The position numbers and the translations under genes were made by a program. From assembly GCF_014898055.3 (NCBI RefSeq), contig NW_023604861.1, positions 96,784,083 to 96,848,082 of the forward strand: a stretch of DNA of 64,000 nucleotides. The letters run 5' to 3'. Below the pieces are notes generated by a model. It was given only the letters and a program-made list of their open reading frames with translations, had not been told where the DNA came from and ran no database searches. Position 1 is the first letter of the stretch. Each line of letters starts with the position of its first letter. Source of the DNA: Talpa occidentalis. Taxonomy: Eukaryota > Chordata > Mammalia > Eulipotyphla > Talpidae. Of this stretch, positions 1-12,670 are shown one piece after another.

Positions 1-3000
1 AAGTCTCAGTAAGGACATCTTGGTGTCTGGCTAATTATGGAAGCAGCCTCATTTTAGAAGCCCCTCCACCTCCACCCCATGTTTATTTTTTTTTATTTTA
101 ATTAATTCAGTTATTTATACAAGATCTGGGGTGTAGGCCAGAAGTGCGGGGTGTGAGAGGATTCACCAGAGACAGAGTGGGCAGCAGAACAGGCAGATCT
201 ACTAAAGTATACTGCTAAGGGGAGCAGTGGGGGAGACAGGAGAGGTCTGCTGTGCCATGTGGGTCAGCTCCCTGGCCAGGAATAGAACTCATGCCGAAGT
301 GGCTGGTGATAGCTTGATAGCTCTGTGACTTAACTCCTGTGCCACCAGAGAGGCCCCCACCCCATGTTTAAAGCACACAAAAACCTCCTTCACAACCATG
401 GATCTCACCCCACAACTTGCATCCTGATTTAGACAACACGTGTAAGAGATGACAGACTAGACTGTGATAGCTGAAATTGTTTCAGTGCTTGACCTAGTTC
501 ATGGTTTTGAAGGACAATTTGGTTTATACATTGTGCAACCTGCTGGTGTCAGCAAGTGATGCCAACATCTCACCTGTTTTCTTATGATCTAAGGGCTCAG
601 AATGTTTTTTACATTCTTACATTCTTTGGGGAAAAATTAGAGAATATGCAACAGAGAGCCTCTATGACTTATAAAGTCTAAATATTTGCTATCTGAAACT
701 TTACAAAACTCTGCCTACCTCTGGTTAAATGGTTTCAAATAACCCATGACATCCTAGGACAGCCAACACCCACAGTAAGATGACAGAACCAAAGGGCACG
801 AAAACACTTGAAATATCATTACTTTACTTTAATGCTCCAGGCATTTTAGACATTCATAAAGTCACCTTATTTCAGAAGTCATTTCCTCTTAGGTACAGAT
901 TCAGCGTCCACGATCAGAGACAAGGTATCACTGAACTTTCTCTATAATACCCACATACTACAGGGGACCCATGCTGGCACCCTGTCTTCTCTGGTAGAGC
1001 TCCCCACCATACCCACAGTGAGGCTGCACCACCCCTACCACCCCTACTTGACAGCCTCAAATGTTCATGTAGCTTCACGCTGCTTGTGGGATCTGTGGAT
1101 TTATACATTTCCAGCACTACCAGATATTCCAAGTCTGTGATAATCATCCCGAGGCACTAGTGAGACATCACATCAGCACCTGCTCCATTGTATCATACAG
1201 ACACTGAGGCACTTCATATATTCTGGGTAAAAGAGTTTATAATTACCACAGGAATTAATTGTGAGGGAGAGGTCTTTTCTGTCAATAATTAGTAACCTTA
1301 ACAGATATTTAGCAGATATTTAAATTCATGTCTGTTTACATTTGTTGTCAAGGCTGCATAAACTGCTGAAGTAAATGAGAGCGTGTTTGAGTTTCCAGCG
1401 CTATGAGGAGAAGCAAAGAGAACCCGCTTAGACAACACTGGCTTGCATCATGAATACAGAGGCAACAGCTGGTCATTCTTAAAGGCCCTGTCCTTCCAGA
1501 AGGGATTTATTAAAGCCCCAGGGTTTGACTCTTTCAAGGTAAAAATGTTTGTTGTTCTTTCTCAGGCAGCGCTTCCCAGCATCTTGAAGCCTGCTTCATG
1601 TCTGAGGTTCCGATTTCACTGGTCAAGGGTGGGAGGAAGAAAGGGAATATGTGGACATCAACATTTTTAAAAACTAATTCCAGCATATAGCCAGTACTGA
1701 GAACCTTGGGACTAAAGGTTCTTGAGTCTTGCTAATCTCATCTGTCCTCACTGAAAGTCCTTGAGGTAGTCCCTGGGTCAAGCAATACTCTCTTCCATGA
1801 GATAAGAAACTAAGGCACAGAGAGGTTAGCAGGTTCCTCTGACACTGTGCAGCCAAATGACAGCACCAAGATTGGAATGGACATCTCCAAATAAATGACA
1901 CCTTGTCCCCTAGCGACACGTACACGGACTATACCTATGAAGACTGACTGGGGAGCAAGGTGTGACCATCTGTGCCAAGGACATCATGGAAGGGTATGGA
2001 ACAGTTCTGAGCTAACCATTTCATCAAAAGAGAAACAAATGGCTAAATACTTATTTGAAACCATGTGAAAAATAAAGTATAACTTTTTTAGGGACTGATT
2101 ACTTGCACATATATGCTATATTAATTAAGGTTTCTTAGAAATTCCACCAAGACCCACAGACTTCCTGTTTGTGATGCTTTCTGTATTAATTCCTAATTTA
2201 CTTCTTACCTGTCATTATAAGAGCTGGAAAACTCTTTAATGTCCCTGTAATGTAGGTCTAAAAAAGCACTACACATCTGCATTTGCACGTGACCACATGA
2301 TACAAACCTCTGTGCCTCCCCCATCATTAGCCCACTATGCTTGCCAGGTACCCAGTACCCTCTCCTGGGTGTTCATCTGCCCATGATTTGCTTAGAAGTC
2401 CAAAACACTAACCCATCAGCTGCACTGGGCCTCCAGAATTGACTTTTACCACTGACTATTTTATTTCACTCAGGATGCAAACTTCACTATTCACATTCTG
2501 GGTAACTACCAAGACTTATTTTGCAAAAACAAATGCCCTGCAATCTCACCTAGTCGTCCCTTCCTCCATTTCACATGACATAATGCCTTCACATTCTACA
2601 CCCACTGCTGCATCTGTGAAATAATTTTATCATGATTCCCTTCTCCACTGTAAGCTCCCACATCACATCCTGGATGAGGAGGCATAGCCTTTTCCTTTTA
2701 AAAAAGTCTCCCCGACTGCAGAACTGTTTCTTGAGCCAAGTAGAATCAAATAATGAAGCACACGCAGGGACAAAGGGAGACATAGCATGTCCTAGGGAGG
2801 AAGATGCCTTTCCACGGACTGCTGTGGTTCCAAGCACACTCTAAAAAAGGTCCTGCTCCTCAGTTCACACTGTAAAAGGCATCTTGTTCTTCCCACTGCA
2901 ACTTATGTGGCCTCCTGAAGACTACGTAATATTCATCGATGCTAAGTGGGTACTACACCTAACAGGACATATTTATTGACTTACAAGATGCAGTGTGGAG

Positions 3001-4118
3001 CTCTGAAACGATTTTTTTCCCACTTGGAGACATACACTTACTTATTCAGAGCCCCTCCCTCATTTCAAGAGGCACACGCACAGCAAATCTCCTTGGAATA
3101 GAATCTGCCTCTCCAGCTCCTGCAGAAGGGGCTTGGAAAGCAAGGAGAACAAAAAGAGGCAATACTATCTGTGCCCGGGGCAGTGCCACCTGGGGGTGGG
3201 GAGACTCTATCCTCCTGCCCCCTAGAGGGGTTTTCACAAAAATTAAAATTTAAAAAAAAAAAGTGAAGAAAAGGGAACTTTGCAAAAGTGCATGTAGAAT
3301 TCTGGTTAAAACAAAGATAACTGAGGCATCATATTTCAAAGACCCACCACCCTCAAGTATGAAGTAAAGCAAGACACTGTGTTTTTTCTCGCTCATGCTT
3401 ATTTGATGCTTACGAGTTTGCCACTTGGTTTCTAAAACATGCAGAGAGCAGCGTTTGTGGTTTAGGTGTCCAGGCCATACCAACCCTGACAGCTGACTCA
3501 CCAAAGACTATCAGGAACAGAAGGAACCCCCTTCACTGCCACGCAGCCCACAGCACAGACCAAAAACTAGTGGTGCATGCTTGTCCGGAATTTCATGGTG
3601 CAGTGCCATGGAGGGGGATGAGTAGGGACCACCCAGGCAACCTCCAGAATGCTCTGACATCCAACGCACGTCCCAGAACAGAAGGGTTGCAGCTGGGCGG
3701 AGAGGTAAGGCACTAAGGCTGCAGCAGGTAGGAAGACACCAACCAAAGGTCCAAAGCTACAACCCCGGGAGGAGAGGCGCTGTTCACGACGCTGCCTTAG
3801 GATAAAAATCAGATTTTTTAAAGGATAAGAACATAAAATAATCAAATTCCTGTTTTTTTGCCCTCCAAAGGATACTTTGCTTTCCCCTCAGAGAAATCTG
3901 CCTCAGTTCTCAAATTGGAACAGCAGCGTAGAGGGCTCCAGAGCAAGCACTTGTTGGGGAAGTCACCTTCTTTTCCCACGCTCTCTCTTCCATCATGTCT
4001 TTGCAAGTCGCCTTTCCTTTTTCCTGTTTCGGCTTGAGGATAAGCATTCCGGACATTTCACCTTCCCCTGGAGTAGGACCAAATACTTCTTCTGAGGCAG
4101 CTCTGAGCACCCCCTGGG
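1..4118 (-). other. TTL 3' UTR / 3' flank, copy 1
   Basis: Sequence after the TTL stop codon. Part of it should be 3' UTR, but I could not fix the polyadenylation site. It holds one SINE at 86-356 and a MIR/L2-like patch around 1700-1885 on the plus strand (GAAACTAAGGCACAGAGAGG). No other coding exon was seen. The same content is at 18789-22896 in copy 2. Confidence 0.5.
86..356 (-). mobile_element. tRNA-derived SINE (copy 1)
   Basis: Full-length element read on the minus strand, head near 356 (GGCCTCTCTGGTGGCAC) and A-rich tail near 86. It is flanked by a 14-base target site duplication CCACCCCATGTTTA at 72-85 and 357-370. Confidence 0.9.
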
Positions 4119-4233
4119 TCACAGCTTGATGAACGCAGCGGGCAGGGTGGGCTGCTGCTCGGTGTCTGGGGGCGGGAAGACACTGGATATGGCTATGTCC
4201 ACGATGCCCTGGCACAGCTCTGGGTAAAGCTTC
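4119..4233 (-). CDS. TTL: TTL exon 7 with stop, duplicate (copy 1)
   Basis: Same as 22897-23011. TGA stop at 4121-4119, acceptor CCAG|GAAGC. No coding difference was seen. If the duplication is an artefact, this and exon 7 of copy 2 are one exon. Confidence 0.85.
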
Positions 4234-4404
4234 CTGGAAAGTGTTTAGAAACATATCACTGAGGGTGGTGATCAAAGTTTTCAGGATCTGCCCTAGAAAT
4301 TCCATCTATGAACACATTTCTAAAACTGGTTTCTACTGGATATATACAAACACCACAGAAGGCACTGCATGAGGAAGAAGCATCCCCTAAACAAATATTT
4401 CTGG

Positions 4405-4688
4405 GGCCACCCTGGTGGTGCAGCGAGTTGAGCACAGCACTGTGAAGCTGTCCCCTGTCTCTGCAGTGCAGGTTCGATTCCTGGCTGGCCAGGGAGATTC
4501 CCACATGGTGCAGCAGACCTTTCCTGTCTCGCCCACTGCTCCCCTCAGCAGTGTATTTTGGTCCATCTGCCTTTTCTGCTCCCTGCTCTGTCTCTGGTGA
4601 ATCCTTTCACCCTCCCGTGCCTCTGGCCTGTACCCCAGCTCTTGTATAAAAATAAATAAATCTTTAAAAAAAACAAACAAAAAAACCC
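4405..4688 (+). mobile_element. tRNA-derived SINE in TTL intron 6 (copy 1)
   Basis: Starts GGCCACCCTGGTGGTGCAG, has a B-box-like GGTTCGATTCC, and ends in AAATAAATAAATC plus an A-rich tail. It is flanked by the 15-base duplication AACAAATATTTCTGG at 4390-4404 and 4689-4703. It lies about 170 bases upstream of exon 7, antisense to TTL. Confidence 0.92.
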
Positions 4689-4839
4689 AACAAATATTTC
4701 TGGAAGGTCTTGCAGGTAAACAGGCACCTCCTGCTCTGGCTGGCATGGAAGAACAAATAATTTCACTGGAGTCTGTCTGTGATGAGTATGTGTGGAGGAG
4801 AAGCACTCAGCATGGTTGGGGGTTTTAGGAACGACCACC

Positions 4840-5440
4840 ACGAGTGACAGCTAAGCTAAGGCCTGGAGAATGAATGAAGCCTCACAGAATGGATGACAGG
4901 GTAGAAGAGAGGATGAAGAAGAAAGAGACAGTCACAAGTGAGTTGGGGGTGGAGAGAAGAGGGGTAGCACAAATGGAAGGAGGGGCAGATGCCAAGAAGC
5001 AAGACCTCAGAGCATCTGGGAAGTGCCTCAATGCAGTGTGAGGCTGGAGACAAGGTCGGGTCAGGCCATACAGGGCCCGTGGTGATTTTAAGATCATGAA
5101 ATTGAATAAGGTCACATGCAGAGAAAGTAGCGGATAGAGAACATCCAAGTGAGGCCCTGGCTCGGGCAGAGGAGGAATAGGAGGTCAATCTCGCCCATTC
5201 TTCCTTAGTCACGTCTTCCCAGTACAGAGTGTGCCAAACCACCACCCAGTCTCAGCAAGGGTGTGGTCAGCTGCCAGGAATGGTCTGAGAGGTCCGGGCA
5301 GGTAAGAACAGGGGAAGTCACTGGCCATGGCAACAAGGACTTGGGAACTTCAAAGAACAGTGTCTACAGGGCAGTCAGGATGGAAGCCAGTTTGGAAAGA
5401 GCCAGACATGGTTGGGAACGGAGGAAGAGGAGATGGCTTG
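4840..5440 (+). repeat. Old interspersed repeat, family not assigned (copy 1)
   Basis: Purine-rich sequence with phrases common in an old mammalian repeat (AAGCTAAGGCCTGGAGAATG, later GGCCATACAGGGCCCGTGG). A similar but different stretch lies at 38200-39120. I could not name the family. Copy 2 is at about 23616-24216. Confidence 0.4.
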
Positions 5441-6778
5441 TGCAGACCTGCTTCCCAGGAGTCCGGCTACAAGGGGAGGAAGGTGAGGGCAAGGTCCCTG
5501 GAGAAGGATGTGACATCACATTTGGAGTTGCTATGGACACAATGCTGGTGGCACCGCACAGTACAGAAGGAAGAGGGCGACACTGAAAATGAGATCCAGG
5601 AGAAGACGAGGGAAGGCAGGACAGGGAAGGCTTAGAGCACAATGGCAGGATGAGCCTTTGACAGGGGGAGAGGAGAAAGGGGGGACAGGAGAGAGTGGGC
5701 ATACCATGGTGGAGCTTCCTTCCGACCTCCTCACCAAACATTACCCACCAAGGGGGATCTTGTACATCCTATACTTTATGAAAGAGCTGTCTTGGTCTGT
5801 GACCTGTATTTGTCTAGTCTCTGTCTGGTCCGGTTTCTCTCCACTAAGGGCAGGGCTTATGTCTCCCAGGCTTATGTCTCCCAGGGTTACCTAATGAGTA
5901 CTTGTTAGTTGCAGGCATGGACAAATGAGACACAATCGCACCTGTCATAGCCATCAAGCAAGTGGCAAAGGCATGGCTCCTAATGAAAGAAGTGCTATGT
6001 GTCACTACTGCCTCTTTCAGGTACAGGACTTTCTCCTAGAGCTTGAGAAATCACTCCATTTTCCCCAAGATGTGGACATGGGGAACCATGAAAGATCTTG
6101 ACATCAGGAAAATGGGTCTTAGAGCTAATATTGTGACAGGATTAAGTCTGAATAACTTTCCCTTACATATAAGGTACCTACAGTGCAGTCTCAACTTACT
6201 TTTCATCTTCATCTTCCCGTCCCCCATGGCACTAAGACCACGCTGCAGCCAGGCTTCTCCTTGAAGGGAGGTTCTATTCACCAATGCACCACCCCCCAGA
6301 TGAGCCAGCACAGAGCAAGACCCCACTGGGGCTGTGTTCCCATTCTGAAGGCTCTTCCCTGATCCCCTTGGTGCATGTGAGTCTCTTCTCCTACAGTCCA
6401 GCTCCATCCAGCCCCACGATGTCTACGATGCCTCTCAGGTTGCTTCTTGTCTGGGAGCCCCTGAATGTCTCAGTCGTCACTGTCTCCCCCACCATAGGAC
6501 CCTGCTCACTCAGCTCATCAGTCATTTGTTTTGTTGAAACTCACGGCATCTACCACTCAAATCCAACGTAAGTGGGGAATGGGAAAGGAAACGACGCAGC
6601 GAAGTGCCCTGTGTGCCAATGTACCCCCCAAAGGACCCCAATCACTGCAGCAGCTCCCGCACAGAAGGCAAAGGGTTTTGCTTAACACCTGGTCGAGGAA
6701 GCCCTCCACCTCGCCATGCTGGGCTATTTCACCTGTGAAACCAACCTCCCACCTGTTTAAACACAAAGGCACTGGGGC
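5441..6778. other. TTL intron 6 remainder, no exon seen (copy 1)
   Basis: Intron sequence between the unassigned repeat and exon 6. A short L2/MIR-like patch may lie near 5815-5870 (CCACTAAGGGCAGGGCTTATG). Open frames here do not resemble known proteins. Copy 2 equivalent is about 24217-25553. Confidence 0.5.
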
Positions 6779-6782
6779 TTAC

Positions 6783-6926
6783 TGAGCACAAGCAGGGGCG
6801 CCGTTGACCTCAATGAGCCAGACCTTCAGCTCCTCGTCCACCATGAAGTCGAAGCCGAAGAGCTGGAAGCTCTGGTAAGGGAGGTGCTTGGTGCTGATGG
6901 CGGGCTCCACGCTCAAGAGGCAGCTT
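6783..6926 (-). CDS. TTL: TTL exon 6, duplicate (copy 1)
   Basis: Same as 25558-25701, including D318, E331 and N333 codons and both splice sites. No coding difference was seen. Probably a second assembly of one exon. Confidence 0.85.
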
Positions 6927-7509
6927 CTGTGGGCCAGAGGGGAGAGCACTCTGAGAACAGCATTGGCTGAGAAGGAGCACAAGGGATGGGCTTGGATGAT
7001 CTTATATAAAATCTGTTCAGAAAAATCAGGTTTGACTTAAGTTTTTTCCTAAATTTATTACCAATTAATCATTCAAGGTCATGCCCAAGCAATTTGTTAG
7101 AAACCTCCACAACCAATCATGTTCTTACAAGTAGAGGCAGCTTTCCCTGTCAGCAATGAGTCACTATGGCCTCTATAAATGTGGATCTGTCCAAGAGAAA
7201 GGCTGCCACCACATGTTTGTAATAAATAAAACATTTCCAGGTATTTTTGTCATATAAAAGAACAACTTGTCTTTGGTAAAGAGCAGATTTGAAAAAAAAA
7301 AATGTTGGTCTTGTTCATTTCTTTGCACTAGCTCCAATTCTAACGCCAACTTATTACTAAATGATTTAAGATATATATTATATGTATATACACACACATT
7401 ACAGAGCAACCAAATATTGAAATAGAGACTAGAATTACTAACATCAACTACTGTTTGAAAAAATTGGAGGATTTTAGTAAAATGGAAAAAAGTTGAAAGT
7501 GAATCTCAA

Positions 7510-7783
7510 GGGGCCTCCCTGGTGATGCAAGGGGTTAGGTTGTAGCACTATGAAGCTATCCCCAGCCACTGCAGCATGAGTTCAATCCCTGGCCAGGGAG
7601 CTACCCACATGGCACAGCAGACTCTCCTGTCTCTCCCACTGCTCCCCTCAGCAGTGCATTTCAGTCAATCCGCCTGTTCTGCTCCCCACTCTGTCTCTGG
7701 TGAATCCTCTCACCACCACCCCCCGACCTCTGCCTACACCCCAGTTCTTGGATTCATAAATAAAAATAAATCTTTTATTAAAA
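7510..7783 (+). mobile_element. tRNA-derived SINE in TTL intron 5 (copy 1)
   Basis: Starts GGGCCTCCCTGGTGATGCAA, ends AAATAAAAATAAATC with an A/T tail. No clear target duplication was found. Body shares TGCTCCCCTCAGCAGTG with the other elements. Confidence 0.9.
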
Positions 7784-8990
7784 AAGACTCTAAAATTATT
7801 AGACTCTATGTCCTTCTACATAGGTGTGTTTTTAGAAGGAAAGAGATACAGGGAACTGGCTTCCACATAATTAACTTTAAGATGATTAGTAGCTTTGGAC
7901 TCATGAAGTCTGCACTCTATGAAAGTTTAAATTCATGATTTTAGAGAGGGGCTGAGCATTCTATGAACATGGAGTCAGGGCATTGCTCCCCAAACCTCCT
8001 TCCACCATTCCCTTCTTCTGTGTCAACTTCCTTTTCTTTCTCCCCCAAAAGGAAATTACATCTATAGATATAATTAAATATTTAACAATAATTTTGGACA
8101 GTCATGTAAGAACCAATTGGATAAGTTTCTTCTCCCATCCATTCTTAGCCTGCATGAGAAACCCCTCTATCACATGTGTTTCCATATCTTAGTTTCTATT
8201 CTATGAGACAATATTTAACTTTTGTTTTACTTGAAATACCCTTTATTATAATTAAGAAAAGCTTTAAAATTTAATAGATTATCATGGTAAAAACAAACCC
8301 AACAATACTAACCAATAAAAAGTGAAAGAAACATTACATTCTGACTAAAAAAAAACCAAAAGCCAGAACCAAATCAAAACTAAATATTATTTTTTACCTC
8401 CTGGAAGCTCAAGATTAATAATTTACTGTAAAAGACTTCTTTTTTCATCATCAGAGACATTACATGTACTTCTTTTTTCAGTTGGAGTGGGAAGTTAGGG
8501 GGAGGCTAGTTGGGTTGGGAGGGAAACATGAGTGCTGTGAGGTGCATTTATAGCACCAAAGGAGCAGCACTTTCTAAACTGCACAGAACAAAGAGGAGGG
8601 GGATGGTATAGCAAATATCCAAAAAATCTTCTGCCTGAAATAGGATTCTTTCTTTAGCATTTTTAATTTATCTGGTGTCAGAATTCTATCCAACTATCAT
8701 TCCCAAAGAAATAAGGCCCTGAGTCCTATAATTATTCTGCTAGACTCGAGGTGAGAATACATCAAGAAAAAGTCTCAGTCACCAGGACAGAGTGGTACTG
8801 ACAGGGCAGATAGATCAAAAGATGGGAGATCCTAGGGGCAGATCCTCATATTAATGGCCACCTGACTTATAACATTATAAGACCCGGCAAAATGCAGTGT
8901 GGAAAGAAAGGGCACTCTTATGCACAAATGGTCCTAAGTCAGTGGGCTAGCCTTGTGGAAAAACATGAAATTTGACATATAACAATTCAG
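7784..8990. other. TTL intron 5 stretch, nothing assigned (copy 1)
   Basis: AT-rich intron sequence with no repeat family or exon that I can name. Copy 2 is at about 26557-27755. Confidence 0.4.
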
Positions 8991-9430
8991 ATTATAGGTT
9001 TAAAATATAAGAGATAAACCTCAGATAACCATCAACTATAGACAGGACAAATCATGGAATATTCACACAATGGAATATTCACAGCAGTAAAAAAGGATGC
9101 ATTACTATGTACAACAACAGAGATGAAATCAGATACAATGCTGAGATAAGGTGAACATAAAATAAGAAATATAATTCCATTTCCATAAAGTTTAAGAAAA
9201 AGCAAAAGGAATCTATGGTAGTAAAAAGAAGCGTGGTTACCTTTGGAAATATATATATGTATATATTTTGAGAAAGTTCAAAGTCTTCAGGGATTCCATA
9301 AATGTTTTATATTCGGATTTGCAATATGATTAGGTGAAAGTAGGCATAATTAAAAAGTCACTATGCTGTGCACTTAAGATTTGTGGACTTTACCATATCC
9401 AAGTTTCACCTCAATTTAAAAAAAAAACCT
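8990..9430 (+). mobile_element. Old L1 3' end fragment (copy 1)
   Basis: Plus-strand text typical of an L1 3' UTR: single-base-diverged versions of the GGAATATTCACACAATGG, ATTCCATTTCCATAAAG and GTGGTTACCTTTGG phrases, ending TTCACCTCAATTTAAAAAAA. A SINE is inserted right after it. Copy 2 is at about 27756-28198. Confidence 0.65.
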
Positions 9431-9437
9431 CTATTGG

Positions 9438-9710
9438 GCCTCCCTGGTGGCTCAAGGGGTAAAGCACAGCACTATGAAGCAATCCGCAGCCAGTGCAGCA
9501 CAAGTTCGATCCCTGGCTGGCCAGGGAGCAACCCACATGGTGCAGCAGACCTCTCCTATCTTGCCCGCTGCTCTCCTCAGCAGTGTTTTTCAGTAGATCT
9601 GCCTGTTCTGCTCCCCACTCTGTCTCTGGTGAATCATCTCACCACCCCACCCCTCACACCTCTGGCCTGTACCCCAGCTCTTGTATGCATAAATAAATTA
9701 AAAAAAAAAA
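9438..9710 (+). mobile_element. tRNA-derived SINE at an L1 tail (copy 1)
   Basis: Inserted next to the A-rich end of the old L1. The flanking duplication is CCTCTATTGG at 9428-9437 and CCTCTACTGG at 9711-9720 (one mismatch), each preceded by an A run. Confidence 0.9.
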
Positions 9711-10164
9711 CCTCTACTGGACTTAATAAAATATGATAAATGCATAGATAACACTAAAAAATTATTTCCAGGCTTATTAAGAAACAGTATCAAGAGAAAA
9801 AACCAAGGAAATAGAAAGAGACCTATAAATTAAGAGTTGGCAAACTTTTTCTACAAAGGGCCAAACAGTAATTGTTAGAGGTTTTGTAGACTACATACAG
9901 TCTCTGCTGCATATTCTTTAATTTTTCAAAACCTTTTAAAATAAAAATCAAAGGAGAAATGTGAGACACAGAGAAAGGAATAATCTCCATGTAATTAGAG
10001 ACCCAGAAGAAAAGATAATAGTTGAAAAGACAACGGACAAGAACATTCCAAAACAAATAAAAAATATTAAGCCACAGAAGCATTATAAAGCCTACGCAGG
10101 AATAAATACAAAGAAAACCACACAAATTTCACAGTAAAATTTATAAAATGAATCTCAGAAAAAG

Positions 10165-11480
10165 GAAAAAAGAGCAATACTAAGATTTCAGCTGACTTAA
10201 CAGTAAAGATGGAAGTCAGAAGATAATGGCATGCTACCTTCAAAGTGCTAAAAAAATTAACTGCTGATCAAGATATTTGTTTCTAGAGCAATGTCCTTAA
10301 AAATAAAGGTAAGTATACTAACAAATAAACACTAAGAAAATTCATCTCTAGAAGACCTAACTTAAAAAGCACTAAAATTAGTTTTTTAAGACTAAGGAAA
10401 ATGATCCTAGATAAAAGCAAGAAAATGCAGGCAAAAAGTAAAGCAACATGTAGAGTTAACATGTATGGATAAATCTAAATGATTATTAACGACACATAAA
10501 AATAAAAAATAAAAGTGCTTTGTGAGTTTAAAATATACATAATCACCCACAATCAAACCCCTCTCTGAGTCTTCCCATCTTCCCCTCCAGAGTTAACCTC
10601 TACTCTGAATTTTGCATTTAATCATTTTTTGTTCCTTTCTATATCTTTACCATATATGTACATTCCTCTAACTAATGTACTATTTGGTTTAGTTGCTTTT
10701 CCATTATATGAATAAAGTATGCCTGCATACATCTTCTTATATGCAGTTTATATTTTTTGCTTGACATTATGTTTGTGTAATTCCATGAAAACATCATTCA
10801 GGAATAATCGAAATAAAGACATTAATTGGAAAACAAAGGATTTATCACCAGCAGAATTCCTCTAAAAGAAATGCTAGAGTGCAAAGGGGAGTGACAAACC
10901 TGGAACTTTAGATCTAAAGGAAGAGCAAAAAAAAGGTAAATATCTGAGTAAATATAAAATAATATTTTAATTTAAATATTTAATATTTAAAATTATTTGA
11001 AGAGTGTTTCTAATAGACAGCATATAGTTTGGTCTTTTTTAAAAATCTAATCTGACTAGCAAACATATATTTTATGACTGTTGATGGCAAAAATTTTATA
11101 CTATTATGTGGTAGAGATTTCAATGTGTGTAGAGTAACAGAGGAGACAAGTGAACTGAAGAAGATGGTAAGGTTTCTGCATCTTATTTGAGGGATAAATC
11201 AATAATTCCGAGGAGACTATAAAGCATTAGGCTTGTACATTATAATCCCAGAGTGACTACTAAAAAGTATAAAGATATGCTGTTAAAATTAAACAGAAAA
11301 ATTAAATGGAACTCTAAAATATTTCAAATAATTCAAAAGAAGGCAGAAGAGGGAGGAAAAAACAAAAACTATCGGGAACAAATAGAAAATAAATAATAAA
11401 ATGCTAGCTATAAATCTAACCAAATTAATAATTATATTTCATTGAAATGGTTTAAATACACCAGTGGATATACAGAAATT
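10165..11480 (+). mobile_element. Probable old L1 5' region (copy 1)
   Basis: Degenerate A-rich sequence whose phrases (CACCAGCAGAATTCC, AAAGAAATGCTAGAG, AATATCTGAGTAAATA) resemble the 5' part of old L1 elements. It is interrupted around 10530-10800 by sequence in another style. Copy 2 is at about 28945-30258. Confidence 0.45.
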
Positions 11481-12655
11481 ATCATATTGGATTAAAAATA
11501 AAACAAAACAAAACCCAACTATATGGTATCTATAAGAAACCCACATTGCAGAATAAAATAGAAGTGAAGGGGTGGAAAGAGACATACCATGCAAACACTG
11601 ATCAAAAGAAAGTAGAGTGTATATCAGACAACAGACTTCAAAATAAGAAATAACACCAGAGACAAAGATAGAAATTACATGACAATTGGTCAGTTCCCCA
11701 AGAAGAGAGAACAATTCTAAATGTGTATGTACCTATCTTGAAAATATAGGAAGCAAAAAAGACAAAACCATAACTGGAAACCAATGCATTTCCTTTCACA
11801 ATGGAAGGAATAGGTAGAACTAAGAATTGGCAAGGACTTCAATAGCAAAATGCAACTCAACTCAAACAGCACTACCAGCCACCCTCACCTGACACTTACA
11901 GATCCCTCTGTCCAACTGCAGCAGAGTAACATGAACATAAATGTTCACTAAGATGGACCATATTCTGGGCCATTAAACAAACTTAAATAAATTTAAAAAC
12001 ATGAGACCATACAAACCACATTCTCTGACCATAATGGAATAAAAGTAGAAATCAGAAACAGAAAGGAATGTGGAACAATCTCCAAATATTTGGAAAGTAA
12101 GCAAAAATTTCTAAATAACACACGAGTTGAAGATGGCTTCAGCAAGAGAAACCAGAAAACATTTAATAAAATAAAAGCACAACATAGCAAAATCTGGGGC
12201 ATGCAATCAGTGAGCACATGAAGGGAAACTGCTAACATTAAATGTTTATACTTTTAAAAAAATGAGAGCTTTCAAATCAATGATCTAACCTTTCACTTTA
12301 AGGAAAGTAGAATAAGAAGCAAATTAAATCCCCTAACGTGGAAAGACAGAAATAAAGAACCTAAGTCAGAGAAATCAAAAACAAAAAGATAGAGAAAACC
12401 AACAGTCAAAAGTTGACTGTTTTTGAAAGGATTAATAACACTGATAATGTCTGGTCAACCTGTCCAAGTAAAGAGAGAAGGCATAAATCAGCAATGTCAG
12501 GAATGAAAAAAGTGATATCATTACAGGTTTTATTGATATTAAAAGGAAAATAATAAGATATTATAAATAATTTTGTCTTTAAATTAGACAAATGAAACAA
12601 TTTCTTGAAATGTACGAACTCCCAGAGCTCCTCAAGACACATACAACCAAAAAAG
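11480..12655 (+). mobile_element. Old L1 ORF2 fragment, endonuclease to start of RT (copy 1)
   Basis: Follows the L1 ORF2 nucleotide text in order: AGAAACCCACATTGCAGA, CATACCATGCAAACACTGA, CTAAATGTGTATGTACCTA, GACCATATTCTGGGCCAT, TTCTCTGACCATAATGGAAT, and finally CAATTTCTTGAAATGTACGA. Many stops and indels mean no protein. It is antisense to TTL and stops about 15 bases from the exon 5 donor. Confidence 0.8.
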
Positions 12656-12670
12656 ATACAATAAAGTTAC

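Noticed and set aside
4415..4806. Repeated open frames containing LAGQGDSH- or [17 protein letters not shown] text throughout the window
   Set aside because: They are translations of the tRNA-derived SINE in different frames, which is why they recur with the same words at every SINE.
5263..5894. Purine-rich open frames at 5263-5635 and the longer 188-residue one at 24103-24669
   Set aside because: They lie in an old repeat and intron sequence. The longer form in copy 2 exists only because of a 1-base indel relative to copy 1 and has no known domain.
11439..12642. Series of minus-strand open frames of 78-91 residues
   Set aside because: They are the antisense strand of an L1 ORF2 remnant, with hydrophobic Phe/Leu/Cys-rich translation typical of A-rich DNA read backwards.
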